64,000 nucleotides of DNA from positions 26,643,163-26,707,162 of the forward strand of contig CM030713.1 in NCBI GenBank assembly GCA_017979445.1, given 5' to 3'. The DNA comes from Akebia trifoliata (lineage: Eukaryota > Streptophyta > Magnoliopsida > Ranunculales > Lardizabalaceae). This document shows positions 1 to 15,038 of this stretch, one piece after another. Below the pieces are notes generated by a model. The model was not told the origin of the DNA, searched no databases, and saw only the letters and a list, made by a program, of their open reading frames with translations. Made by a program: the position numbers and the translations under genes. Numbering within the stretch: the first letter of the stretch is position 1; each line of letters opens with the position of its first letter.

Positions 1-50
1 GGGTATTTCACGTCAACAACTAATGTAATAAAAACCCTGCTTTTCAGTTC

Positions 51-80
51 TAGGGTTTCTGTTCGTCCGAGTTAGGGTTA
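51..80 (+). promoter_or_regulatory. telo-box-like motifs in RPS13 leader
   Basis: Two copies of the plant telo-box core in reverse orientation (TAGGGTTT at 51-58, TTAGGGTTA at 72-80) lie just upstream of the RPS13 start codon. Telo-boxes are known from promoters and leaders of plant ribosomal protein genes, where they act with site II elements. The window starts about 120 bp before the ATG, so the core promoter and any site II motif are mostly outside it. Confidence 0.5.
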
Positions 81-121
81 GAGAACGCGAAAGCAGAGAT
101 AGCCGCAACTTCATCGCAACC

Positions 122-3742
<3,621 letters not shown>

Positions 3743-4481
3743 GTTAAATTCGTATTTTCGGATGGCATTGGCACTCAAGAAGCGGCTCTCTTTTTTGTTT
3801 GTTTGTTTGTTTTTCGTCGTACTTTAGATGAACTGCTGCTCTAGGGTTTTACCTTATTTAATTGAAGACCATAGTTTTATTTTTGTTAAGCTATGCAGGA
3901 GGGAAGAAACAAACATTTTTGATAATTTGAACTAAATTTCTTTTATGGGTTTGAGTTAAATGCTGGAAATTATATGATTTTGCTGTTGCTGAAACTGTTT
4001 TCAGTTGGAAGTATTAGCTTCTTCTCACTCTGGAGATATAATTATGCACAGGTGGAAGCAACACAAGTGTGTATACTTATAATTATAATAAAAACAAATA
4101 TGACAATTTATGGAAATTACTAATAGAGAACTGTATCACCGTTGTTGCCCCAATTGGTGCGTGGCAGTGTGGATTGAGCTGACCCAATTGAGTTGAGCCA
4201 TTTTTTCATCGTTCATCCTTTTGTCATCTTGGGCATATATAATCAAACAACTTGATTCCTATATTTTCTCTCTTGTCCATCCTTTCCCCTCTTTGACAGT
4301 GCTTGCTGTGTTGGCCTAACCTGCTGCTGGTTCGGTTGGAAAGGAGTTTGAAAGGGCGCTTGGAATGGGGTTTGATCGGGACTTGGAGAGGAATTTGGAA
4401 TGTGATCTGTTGAACCCGAGTGCCTCAATGGGAGTGATCAAAGGTTGATTAGGTTGGATGTTGTTGGCTCAGCTGCCCTCG

Positions 4482-4504
4482 CTCTCTCTCTCTCTCTCTC
4501 TCTC
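4482..4504. repeat. (CT)n microsatellite
   Basis: About 11 CT repeats in the RPS13-pICln intergenic region. Confidence 0.9.
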
Positions 4505-4763
4505 TTTTCACCATTCCTGGTCTTCCTTTGACCTGGCCCTATTGTCGGTGTCCCCAGGCTGGGGAAGTTAGTTGTTTGAGCTGGTCGTTGTTTACTATTA
4601 ATCCCCTATAGTAGTTGTTTACCATTTATCTGCTAATATGGCTTTATCATCGACTCTAATGTCTTTATTTTTAATACCCGCCTTACCTCTGAAAAGAATA
4701 AATTGTGTAGTGTAAAAGAGGGAATGAAACGACCCTTGTCTTCCACTTCTCGCCACAAACTTT

Positions 4764-4885
4764 TGATTTTCCTCTTAAAAAAAAAAAAAAAAAAACTTTC
4801 ATCAATGAAGTCTTATGTCATATTGATTTTCCTCTTAAAAAAAAAAAAAAAAAAAACTATCATCAATGAAGTATTATGTCATAAA
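4764..4885 (+). repeat. Tandem duplication with poly(A) tracts
   Basis: Two ~60-bp copies start with TGATTTTCCTCTT followed by an 18-20 nt A run and ATCAATGAAG. The internal A runs suggest duplication of a short retroposed or slipped segment. Confidence 0.85.
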
Positions 4886-6036
4886 TGATTGATGGGAGAA
4901 TTATACTTACTCTGAGGTCCATTGATGATGTACCCAAAATTCTATGGTCTTCAACTTTCGAAAATAACCTACAAAATGTGTGTTTTGTTTTTGGTTTTTG
5001 GTTTTTGGTTTTTCTGAAGGTTGAAAATGACCACCCATTTCAAATCAGCAAGTGATGGGAGAATTTGAGCCCAGGTCCGATGTATCTCACCACTTAGTTA
5101 TCACTTGGAATATCTCATAATTTACAAGGGGCGAGCTGTATGCGCCCACTTTCATGCTCTTTTTCTAATAAATTGCCAAATTACTTGTTACACCCACTCA
5201 AAAAAGGTTAATTCTTTATTCGGTAAGAAGATTTTGTTTAGTAGGAAGCTGCTTAAAATTTACATTACAACTCAGTAGGATTCTATCGAATGTCCATTTG
5301 AAAGAACTTATCGATTGGTGAATTCAATATCAACCTACTAAATGAAGTTTTGTTTGGTTTTTTTTTTCACCTATTAAAATTTTCTAACAAATAATAGATT
5401 AGGAGTTGAGATTTTCACAATTATTGCTAATCTATTGGGTATACTCTAAGGATATTGTTTCCTGTAGCACGAAATCTTAGTTGAAATTTATGTAAGTTCA
5501 AAGAATAAGAAGAAGAATGAAAAAGAGGGAGATGGAATCTCATTTCGTAGAGAATGATGGATGAGAGCAGAAAAGTGGGTGAAAATAATGCACTCCTTTA
5601 TAAAACTATGGAGGTGTCGTTAAAAAAAAAAGTTTACCAAATAAATCAAAGCTATTATCGCTAAAGATTTAACAGGTTAAAAACAACAATGGTTCTTAGA
5701 AATTGCAAGAGCCTGAAGATTAGGGTAGTCATTTCTTGTCAGTCTTTACAGAAGAAAACGGTCAAGGGGTATATCATCAGTTTGAAAATGCAGTGGGTAC
5801 ATAGAATATTCACTAAAACCCCAAGGGGTATGTCTAAAATTACCTATTTTGTTACACAGACAGAACAGCTTCCGCTTCGAGTTTTAAACCTGTTTCTTTC
5901 TGCACTAGTTTGACACTCTTTTGGCGCCCACCCCAAAAACCAAAGTGAAAAAAAAAAAAAAACCTAGAAAGCAAAAAAGCAAGATCAAACACTGAGGGAG
6001 AGAGAGGAGAGAAGAAATAAAATTAGGGTTTCAGAA

Positions 6037-9000
6037 ATGGTTGTAGGTTTACAGAACTTCGCAGAGAGAACTGGAGATGGTGCAGGACAACCAGTTCTCG
6101 ACGCAGAGAACGGCGAGGAATTGATGCACGTTCAGCCTTCTGTTGCCATTGTTCTTGGAAACCGAGCTCCTGAGTCTCCTGGAACCCTATACATCTCTAC
6201 CAAGTTCGTCCTTCAACATCATCATCTCTCTATCTCTATCTCTATCTTTGTTTCTGTAACTGTTCTTAGTGTTTTGGTGTGATTTTGCAGGAGAGTACTG
6301 TGGTTGAGCGACGTGGAGAAGGAGAGAGGTTACGCTGTCGATTTCTTATCGGTGTCTCTTCATGCGATTTCTAGGGATCCGGAGTCTTACAGATCCCCTT
6401 GTATTTACGCTCAGGTACTCAATTTCTAGGGTTTTGTTTTGTGATACTTGTAAAATTGTTTTGTTGGTTGAAATTAGGGTTAAGGTTTAATAATGGGTTT
6501 TGTGTTTCTATATATAAATATCATAGCAAATCTTTGGAGCTCACTACCCAAAATCCTAGGTGGCACCCATGATGCTTCAGATGGAAGTTCTTTGTTTACT
6601 TGATACACCCGACGGTCTATGTGCTCAACATTACAATATAAGTTGGCATTCCTTGAATGGGCCACAAAATTTGGATTGATGAGTTTGTAAAACATTATAT
6701 AATGTGGTATATATCTATTTATCATTTATTTGCATCAGTGCACAGAGAGGTGATAGCTCATATCTCATATCTCATGGTGTATTGTTTCCCTTTTTTCATA
6801 ATCTTACACAGCGCACCTGTTAGGATGTGTGTGTCATCATCTACGTGTTATCCCACATTAGAGTTGACAGTCTAATGATTCCCCAACTACTCTCCCCTTC
6901 CACTGAAATTCTTACACCATATCAATAAGGTAGAGTTTCCTGGATTCTGATTGATTGCTTTAAAGACAAAGTTTAGTGAGAGTTTCGATTCAAGCTTTTT
7001 CCATTAACCCTCACTGAATCATTTATAAGTGAAAATCATTTTCGATTCAAAGTTCAGTGGACTCAAAAGATGTGACATCCATATAGACAAAATTTCCGTG
7101 AAGGAGGATGAAAACATTTGTATCCCTTTTTATTAGAAGCGTACCCAAGAAAGAGACACTTAAGAGCTTTTGGGTCAAGCTTAGTTCGACTAGAATGAGG
7201 CACATGAACAAAACAAATACATCCAAAGATTTTTGGAGGTAAGGAAAATAAATGGTTAGGGGAACATAGAACATCAATAGGAGATTCATATAGTAAAGTT
7301 TGCGATGACATGTGATTTATAAATTAAGTAGTTAAAAGAGCATCAGACCAAAAAACTTTAAGAACATTCATTGAAAATGAAAGAGAACAAGTAACCTCCA
7401 AGAAATGACAATTTTTTCTCTACTAATTCATTATGTTGAGGAGTATCTACACAACTGGTTTGATGGATAGCCCTGTAATCATCAAAATAAGATGCAAAGT
7501 GACCATCAATGTATTCCCCCCCATTATCAGATCTAAGAATTTTTATTTAGGCATCAAATTGGGTTTTAATCATTTTGTGGAAGATTTTAAAAATAGAACA
7601 CCCATCACGTTTGGCCTTAACTAAGTAAACCCATGTAACAAGAGAGAAATCATCAACAAAAGTAATAAAATATCGAAAACCACAAAAAGAAAAAGCAGGG
7701 GAGGGTCCCCACATATCAGAATGAATAAGATTAAAAAGGAAGTGTTTTTGTGACCACTATCAGGATAAGAAGTTCTAGTAAGTTTGGAATATCCACAAAC
7801 TTCACACTTAAGTTCAAAAACAATAATTGGATGAAAAAACTGAGGAAACATTCACTTTAACAAGAAAAAAAACAGGTGACCCATACGATGATGCCACAAT
7901 AACAACTTTTTAAAACTACTACTCCCAACTGCAGAAGGTATATACTGGACCGGTGAATCAACATGTGATGGAAGGCCCAATAAGTAGAGTCCATCCTCCT
8001 CATGACCTACCAATTGTCTTCCTCTTCACTGAGTCCTAAAAAACACAATGAGATTGAAAGAATGTGACTATAATTCAAGGATTTGGTGACGTGAGTAATA
8101 GATAAGAGATTTAAATTAAAGTTGGACACATGAAAAACAAAAGATAATGACAAGATATTACCATTTCCAACAATGGAAGAGTAAGATTCATTAGTAATTT
8201 TTATTTATTTTTACTTTATCTTTACCAGAACAAGCATTATAGACTGTAAAAATGAGGACATACCAGTAATATGATTGGAGGCTTTTGAATCAATAATCTA
8301 GGAGCGACTGAGAGTGGAAACAGAGGCACTAAGAGTTGAAGCAGATGTATCTGAATGTGCAAATGACGTGAAAGAAATACTGGGTGACTCCAATTGAGCC
8401 ATAAAACGTCTTGAGAGCCTTAATCTTGTTACAGGAGAATCTAGTATTGTCTGCAGAAGGAGCTTGCGTAGATGTAGTATCCGACAATGAACAAGAATTC
8501 TAACCTTGTGTTAGCACCTCCGGGTCAAGGGACAATCTCAACCTTAGGTAGATAGTTTCTATGGTGCTTATGCCTCCGAAAAGGTAACGGAGGCTTGCAA
8601 AGGTTTCCTCGGGCCTGGCGGATATTGGCCCTCGAGTGCAAAGGCAGAAGGGAGCTTGACTGCAAGACCTACCCGTCGAGTAGGGACGAAAGTCGGCCTT
8701 AGTGATCCTACGGTGCCGAGTGGAAGGGCCATCGCACTGAAATATTTCTTTTTCATTAAAGGAAAATCAATCTGATTATATTATAGGTTGTGAAATGAAA
8801 ATAAAGGGATGTGGATAAATGGAAGGGTGAAAGAAAGAGAAAGAGAATATCAATTATATAGGATTCCAATACCCGGTAGAGACAACAAAATTAGCACTTG
8901 AGCGATTTCCTCCTTGTCCACCACTAGAGATAACTCATCTTTGTTGAGAATGAAGAGTAGAGAATAGGTGTATAGGGGCTTGTCCCCCCTGTCTCATTTG

Positions 9001-12000
9001 CTAGATATGTTGTCGCAACTCATAAACACGAGCATAATTCCCACCTTCAGAATATGTTGCAATCACTGTATTCCACATCTGTTTTGCAGTGGATAAGAAC
9101 AAATATTGATTACTAATATCAGGCTGCATAGAATGAAGAAGCCAAGACATCACAGTGATATTCTCTTGATCCCATTTAGCATGCATAGGGTCTAAAAGGC
9201 TAGGGGCAATAATGGTACCAGCCAAGTCTCCGGCGTTTCCTTTTTGTTTAACATAAAGCATAGCAGATTGAGACCAAGGAAGAAAATTCGCTCCATTAAA
9301 CGTCATAGTAGTAATATGAAGGTTGGGAACTTCATTAGACCCATAGTTCAATTGGTTTGATACATTGCAAAACAATTTTGAGGTCGTGGGTTCAAGTCCA
9401 GCTTACCCGTCAAAAAAAAAAAAACACTAATGCTCCCTTCACCATTCAAATGAACATTAGAGGATTGAGTAAGCTCATACATTGAAACAAAACAACTGAT
9501 CTACACAAATTAGATCTCATCACTTCACTTTTGTTCTCCACAGATCAAATAATAAATTAATCAAGGACTACACAGTCCAAAATCTCCAAAACATGCTCTT
9601 CACATTACCCGGAGTCGCCCCACAACCACATAGATGTCGATTTCGATATAAAAAAAAAAAAAAAACATTGTTAAATCCTAATAACACAAACAATTATTTC
9701 TCCCAATTTCATAGCTATAATCCATGAAAATTGAAAGAATAATTGGAAAGTATAAAAAAAGACCTAAAATCATCAAATATAGGTTGAAAAACACCTCATG
9801 GAGTTTTCAATCTTGATTCAAATCATGCAAGACCACTTCCATGAGCGTTATTACAAAAAATGATCTGCCCTCTTGTGATCAACGTCATAAAAAACTAGCT
9901 TAATAGATTTGGAATTTTTGATTTTTTTTTTTTTTGTTGGTATTTTTCACTAAAACCTTTAGAAGTCACTCAAATCTTCTCCAAATAACTTGAAACCAAT
10001 ACCAAAAATTCCCTAAAATCAATACCTTTAAAAACATTTATCAAACTCGAGTTTCGATGACTTGGTAGATGAGATTAACAATTGTACGCGTTGACGTCAT
10101 CAAACATGGCAACTGATTATCCTCCCTCTGCTCTTTTCTCTTTCCCTAGATTCTTTTGGTGATGTTTGAGATGCAAATGTAACTCTGATGCCAAGTTGTT
10201 TGTTGTTGTTTTAGTCTTTTTGGGTTAAGGTTTGAAGAAGATGAAGAAGAGTCAGAAAAAGTGAGTTAAGAGAGATTACTACCTCTCTACCTCTATTATA
10301 TTATATATCTACCAAAAATATGGAGTAATTACAATAATACCTCAATTTCCCAGAATACTTCAATACCCTTATAACATGAGGTATTCTACAAAATTGTGGA
10401 CCGTCAATTATTTGTAAACCACTTTTGATGAGGTTTGGATTTTCGAAATGTGCTGATTTTTTGTGAGGATGATCTCCTTACCATAGAGATCATCCTTAAA
10501 AAATCATTCCATTCCGAAACTTCTAACCCATATATAGTATGTAAAAACCATTATCACAATGTTTGTCCCTTGAACCATCCCCTATATATATATATATGCA
10601 TGCCTGTGGGGGTGGGGGGAGGAATCACTGCCCCCAGCCGCCCTGAATGCTGCCAACCCCCAACCAGAATTTTGGAAATTTCAAGGACCCTCTCTTGCAA
10701 CATGCACTGATAGAGTTTTTGCCTCCGGACGAGCCCTTATCGATAGTCCTACCTCTAGACTGAAAGGTCATTAAGCCTATTGGCTTGTCTACAGAGACCC
10801 CCTCTATGGACTATTAAGAACCTGCCATTTTGCTGTCCAAAAGTCTCAATAAAATAAATAAGTGCAGTCTACTCCCTTCGCATATCATTGATGGCCTATA
10901 CTTATGTCTTAGCTCATTTGGGAACTAAATTCGCCTCAATTGCTTGTTTATTGCTTGCCTTTTGTTCATACTCGCTGCTTGTCTTCTCTCCTTATCCATG
11001 ACCAGTGGTTCACTGAGGACTGGGGGAAGCTTCCCTGTCTCTTTCATCTCCTCTCTTGGTGGGGTAGTGTGTGTGTTGGCACCAATATTTGGAAGACCAG
11101 AAATGCCCCCACCTTTTCATCTATCCTTACTATTATCAAGGTCATTTTCGTCAAAAAACCAATAGAATTACAAATTTACAATTGCACAACCCTATAATCA
11201 TCTTAGTTTTTAACTTTCTAAAACTATAGAAATATCCTTTTAATTCTGTTATCACAAATCACCTTTTTTAATATTTTAAATTAGAAAAAGACCCTTATAA
11301 TATGTTAATGTTTGAATACAATACAAAATTTTATTGTCTATATAAAATTACAAAAAGTTAAATCATGCATATATATATATATTTTGTGGCAACTTAAGTG
11401 TTTGATTCCATACTTCTCTTTGTAGATTGAGACTGAAGCTGGTGAAGATGAGGAGTCAGATGGCTCGGATTCAGAATGTAGTGAGGCCCTAGATGTGTTA
11501 AAGATCACTGAGATGAGGCTTGTTCCATCGGATCCCAGCCAATGTAATACTTTAGGGTCTGTTTGGCCTCATTAAAAATTGTTTATATATCTCGAATTGG
11601 ATTTTCCTTGATCTTGTTGTGGAAAGCTAAGCCAGATTAACTTCCATACTGTTTGTCTGACATTTTTCTTGACATAGGGTAATCTACATGTTTTTCAGTA
11701 TGTATTACAAAATACAATCTTAAATACTAATTAAAAATAATAAATATCTTATTGTCATAATTTTTCAATATCATATTTCATTGTCATAATAAATATTTTT
11801 CATAATTTTAAAAACAATAAATATCCTTAAGGGTCGTGAGTTAACATCATGGCATCCAAAAACATGATCTGATGCCACTGAGATGTAGAGGAAGAAATTT
11901 GAAGGACTTTGAAAAAAAATTCAGAAAAAGTTATTTTTTCACTGTTGAATTTTATTTTTAAATTTGAGAGTTCGGTTGCCGTCCATTTTTCAACACCTTT

Positions 12001-13321
12001 GATGATACTCAAAACAGATTTTTTTTTTCCTTCTCTTTTGAATCTATGTTTTTCCATGAAATCTAAAAGGCTGTGGTATTGGATTTCCAATGTAGTAAGC
12101 CATGTGGGCCCAATATATAATAGAGACGTGGGAGAGAGGAATCCCAGTCTTTTGGTGGGATTCCGCTTTCCTGGTTTTCTTAGCAATGATGTTCATGTGT
12201 GGGACCCGCTAAACTAGTTAAATGCTCATTGTGTGTGACACAAACACTGAATGCTAGGATAGGTTATCTTTCATGGTGATTTAGATATTACAGCGAGGGA
12301 AACAAACAGGGCCTTAATCTTTTGCTTCTTGTTTCATGTTCGAACAACTATTTTAAACTTTATATGCATTGTTTGTTGTTGTCCTGCATTCCTGTTGTTA
12401 TGATGCTATCCATTATGGGTACTAATTTTTCTCTTTGGGACCTTCACTTTCTTACTGTATAGTGGATGATCTCTTTAACATATTCTGTCAATGCGCTGAG
12501 CTAAATCCCGACCCTCATGAAGGTAAGAGCTATTTTCCTGTTATGGTATGCTATGTGCTCTTCTTGTCATTCTCACCATTTATTTTCCTTCTGGCTATGA
12601 TTTTTCCAGAACAAGAAGAGGAACACAATTGGATTTTTAGTGCTGATCAGTTGGTAGATAATGGTAATTTCACAGGTTAATCCTACTAATTCCTATCTCT
12701 CTTGAATATTGATCTTTTTGCAGCTTGTCATGAATGGGGAAATTTGAGTAATTTATATATTTGTTGGCCTTTTCCAGAGGAAGGGGGTTTGGAATGGCAG
12801 CTTTCTGAAAATCCTGGAAACCCCATTGGTTATTCAAATGGGGATCATGATCTAGCTCGTTCAGTGCTTGAGGTATGCATTCTATGACCGTCTTATAATG
12901 TTTTTTAATTTTTTTTTGACTTCCATGTTTTTAAGTCACGGGGACAGACGGAGAATTGTTGATAGGGGTGATACAGTTCTTCACATATTGTTTGATTGAT
13001 TCTAAGCTTTTGATATAGTTGCTCTTTCATTTCATTACAACATTGCTTCATTGCAATTTCAGTTGAAATACTATATGATCTTTTAATGTTTCTATTGGGG
13101 TCCATATTGACAAGTCCCTTTTGTCATTAGAGGATAATGCACGTTAGTTGGTTTTTGAGGGTTCACCTTGTTCAAGAATTTCTCTCACATTCTTTGCGGT
13201 TTGCATAATAACCAACTACTGTTTCAAACTTTCAAATAATCAAAGCGGTTGGCATTTCTATTGGGAAGCGATTTTTTCCGGTAATTGTATTGTTCTTCTT
13301 AGTACTCTTCTTGAATAAGAT

Positions 13322-13367
<46 letters not shown>

Positions 13368-15038
13368 CTTTAAGCACTCATGCCATATTTTCATAAAAAA
13401 GTTCTTTGTTATACTCGACTTGGTGACTGTGGTATACCTAGTGCATGGGCTATGGAGAAGACCTACATTATTACCAAAATTATAGGTGCATATTATTTAT
13501 AAAATTACTTGACCTCCAACAATGATATCTTGGAGTTATGCCAGATTGGATCTTGGATGGTCTGTCTATGAGCAAACTTGTTTGGGATTTGGGGTTGTGC
13601 TATTTGGTTACTTGATATTATTTTTGGTTTGCAGACTTTTTAGTCTGTGAGGTGTTTCTTTTACTATTCAATTTGCTAGTGCCAAAAAGAGGAGCATTAA
13701 ACATCTTCTAGAGTAGATCTTGAATCTTGATTTCATTTAGTTGATGCTAGGGTGTCTCCTGGAGTAGGTGTGTTATAGTGAAGCCTGGTTGAAATAGCTA
13801 GGAAATAGGCGAAGGTTGGACAAAGCATCCTCTAGAAACATTACGCTGCAATGGTGTCCAATTGCAGTAAAAAGTAGGCTAGGGTTCTCACACTAGGCTG
13901 TACTAGTGCTCATAAAGAAGTTCTTCCAAGAATGTAAAATTTGTCTGTCTCTTTAGGGTGGTTGTTTTATTGGTTTGAGGTGAATGTTGCTTTCAAAAGG
14001 GGTTTGTGTTTAAATGTGAGTCCCTTGGTTCCTTGTAAGGTTTATGTTGCCTTTGTACTTGTGGTTGGTCACCTTAACCACCTTCTTTTAATATAATTGT
14101 TTTGCCTATAAAAAAAAAAAAAAAACTGTAAAATTTATCTCTTCACTTGAAATATGGGTCTTTACCAAAAACAAGAAAGATCAAACAAAGCTTGTTTGCA
14201 AAAGGCAAGGTGAAAATGGATAAAAGCTAAGGATACTTTTTTTTTGCCTTTTTGCTGGTAAACAGCCTAGGAACTTGATTTATACAAACTCTGCTATATG
14301 AGAATAGGTAGAAGTAAAATATGGTTTAAGCAAGGTTTTAAATTTTGATTTTAGTCAATTATTTTGGTCGTCTTATAAATGGAAATATTTTGATTGTGTG
14401 AAAATATTTAAAATTTCAGAAAAAAATAGCTGGAAATTTAGGGTTCTTCTCATTATCACGAGTTGAACCATTGCAAAATGGGAGGCTGAAAGAGAGGAGA
14501 CCGAGAGACGGTCTAAGGAAAGGGGAGATTTAGGGTTTTCTGATTTTATATAACTTGCAGTACAGTTTTTTGTTGTTGTTGAAAATATAGTGATTTAATC
14601 ACGATTTATTTGATGAAGGAAAAAAGATCAAATGTGACTTTTTAAATAAGTCATTAAATTTGGTGACTATGCTCTTTGATTATTCCAAGTATTCGTATGA
14701 TCTTTATTGATGGACACTTTAGCAAAAAGCACATCATCCATTTCTTCTAGTGAGGGATGGTCCCCCCCGCCCCCCCCCTTAAAAAAAAAAAAAAAAAACC
14801 CCAACCCGGTCTTTTTGTGTGTTTGCGGACCCCAATATTTTAGTAAGGCGTAGATTGTTAGATACTGCATTGCTTCGTACAAGGTATGTAGTGATCCTTT
14901 TTTTTAAGCTTCAATTATTCTTCCCTTCTTTCAATTATTGTTCTTTCGTTTTCTTTCACATTTCAGCTTCAAATTAGCGATCAGCGGTTTGATGATGCCG
15001 AGGAAATGGAGCGTGAGCCACACAGCGATCACCAGTGA
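6037..15038 (+). CDS. ICln: Chloride conductance regulatory protein ICln (methylosome subunit), 7 exons
   Basis: pICln-type protein. In the known family it forms the methylosome with PRMT5/WD45 and holds Sm proteins before snRNP assembly; the older name comes from a chloride-current phenotype. Exons by hand: 6037-6203, 6291-6414, 11426-11543, 12463-12522, 12610-12663, 12778-12872, 14967-15038. All introns are GT/AG and every phase joins, giving 690 nt, 229 aa plus TGA. The PH-like domain is in exons 1-3 ([50 protein letters not shown]). It is followed by the family's acidic loop ([14 protein letters not shown]), a second acidic patch with HNWIFSADQ, and the conserved C-terminal [15 protein letters not shown]. 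Intron 2 (5 kb) and intron 3 are inflated by transposons, yet all splice sites are intact. An upstream in-frame acceptor for exon 6 (12724) would add 18 codons. Confidence 0.93.
8494..8735 (+). pseudogene. Plastid-type 23S rRNA fragment (domain V region)
   Basis: The stretch reads as part of a bacterial/plastid 23S rRNA: GAATTCTAACCTTGTG, AAAAGGTAACGGAGGC, GCAAAGGTTTCCTCGGGCC, AAGGCAGAAGGGAGCTTGAC, AGGGACGAAAGTCGGCC and GGAAGGGCCATCGC occur in the order found in 23S genes. The wording (for example AAGGCAGAAGGGAGCTTGAC) is plastid-like rather than the nuclear 25S form. It breaks off at both ends into the Copia remnant of pICln intron 2. It is about 240 bp, GC-richer than its surroundings, with some substitutions and a small insertion near 8540. 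It is nuclear-integrated organelle DNA, not a working rRNA gene. Confidence 0.85.
9337..9424 (+). repeat. tRNA-like SINE-like fragment with A tail
   Basis: Has a pol III A-box-like TAGTTCAATTGG (9345-9356) and a B-box GGTTCAAGTCC (9389-9399) at tRNA-like spacing, then about 13 A residues. No acceptor-stem pairing and no clear anticodon loop were found, so it is not a functional tRNA. It overlaps the Copia gag start in pICln intron 2. It could be a short tRNA-derived SINE or a retroposed tRNA fragment. Confidence 0.45.
10392..10577. mobile_element. Partial (TA)n-flanked palindromic MITE in pICln intron 2
   Basis: Carries the hairpin shared with the elements at 36.5-38.3 kb (TGCTGATTTTTTGTGAGGATG ... 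GATCATCC ... CCATTCCGAAACTTCTAACCC) and ends in CTTGAACCATCCCC followed by a (TA)n tract at 10578-10596. One end and one of the two hairpins are missing compared with the full elements. Confidence 0.7.
10600..11425. other. Unclassified part of pICln intron 2
   Basis: Starts with a G-rich tract (about 10606-10620) and is richer in C and G than the rest of the intron up to about 11100. The open frames at 10940-11197 overlap in two plus-strand frames and show no recognised domain. Probably repeat-derived, but no ends or family could be assigned. Confidence 0.5.
11555..12313. mobile_element. PIF/Harbinger-type MITE in pICln intron 3
   Basis: The ends are GGGTCTGTTTGGCC at 11555 and, inverted, GGCCCTGTTTGTTTCCC at the right end. 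It is flanked by the 3-bp target duplication TTA (11552-11554 and 12314-12316), the signature of PIF/Harbinger (Tourist-like) elements. It is 759 bp with no recognisable transposase. Overlapping open frames on both strands (minus 11827-12186, plus 11909-12217) are probably a by-product of composition. Confidence 0.82.
13329..13368. repeat. (TA)20 microsatellite
   Basis: Uninterrupted TA repeat in pICln intron 6. Confidence 0.95.
13740..14124 (+). mobile_element. Possible 3' end of a LINE-type retroposon
   Basis: The stretch ends in TTTAATATAATTGTTTTGCC followed by a run of about 15 A residues, a tail form common at the 3' ends of plant L1 elements. No reverse transcriptase is left and the 5' boundary is not visible. 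It lies in pICln intron 6. Confidence 0.35.

Larger units (their letters stand above)
3743..6036. other. RPS13-pICln intergenic region
   Basis: Contains the RPS13 3' UTR (its end cannot be placed), a (CT)n microsatellite at 4482-4504, a 60-bp tandem duplication at 4764-4885, and the pICln promoter and leader. Just before the pICln ATG is a purine-rich GA stretch (about 5990-6025) ending in ATTAGGGTTTCAG. The small open frames here (for example a P/Q-rich minus-strand one at 4243-4428) show no recognisable domain and are not called. Confidence 0.7.
7040..10200 (-). mobile_element. Decayed Copia retrotransposon in pICln intron 2
   Basis: Minus-strand remnants appear in the order gag, protease, integrase tail. 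9375-9001 encodes a Copia-type gag start ([20 protein letters not shown], then [16 protein letters not shown]). About 8340-8200 keeps a protease-like [12 protein letters not shown]. 7311-7047 encodes the segment after integrase ([40 protein letters not shown]). Reverse transcriptase and RNase H are missing, so the element is cut at about 7040. At about 10180-10195 the plus sequence CTCTGATGCCA reads on the minus strand as TGGCATCAGAG, close to an initiator-Met primer-binding site, so a 5' LTR probably starts just to its right (about 10196-10390). Frameshifts and stops are frequent. Edges are approximate. Confidence 0.75.

Noticed and set aside
4243..4428. P/Q-rich 61-codon frame on the minus strand downstream of RPS13
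   Set aside because: Repetitive PFQxPF composition, no domain, no splice partners or promoter seen; likely chance in pyrimidine-rich DNA.
9337..9424. A working tRNA gene
   Set aside because: A- and B-box-like words are present but no acceptor-stem or anticodon-stem pairing; called SINE-like instead.
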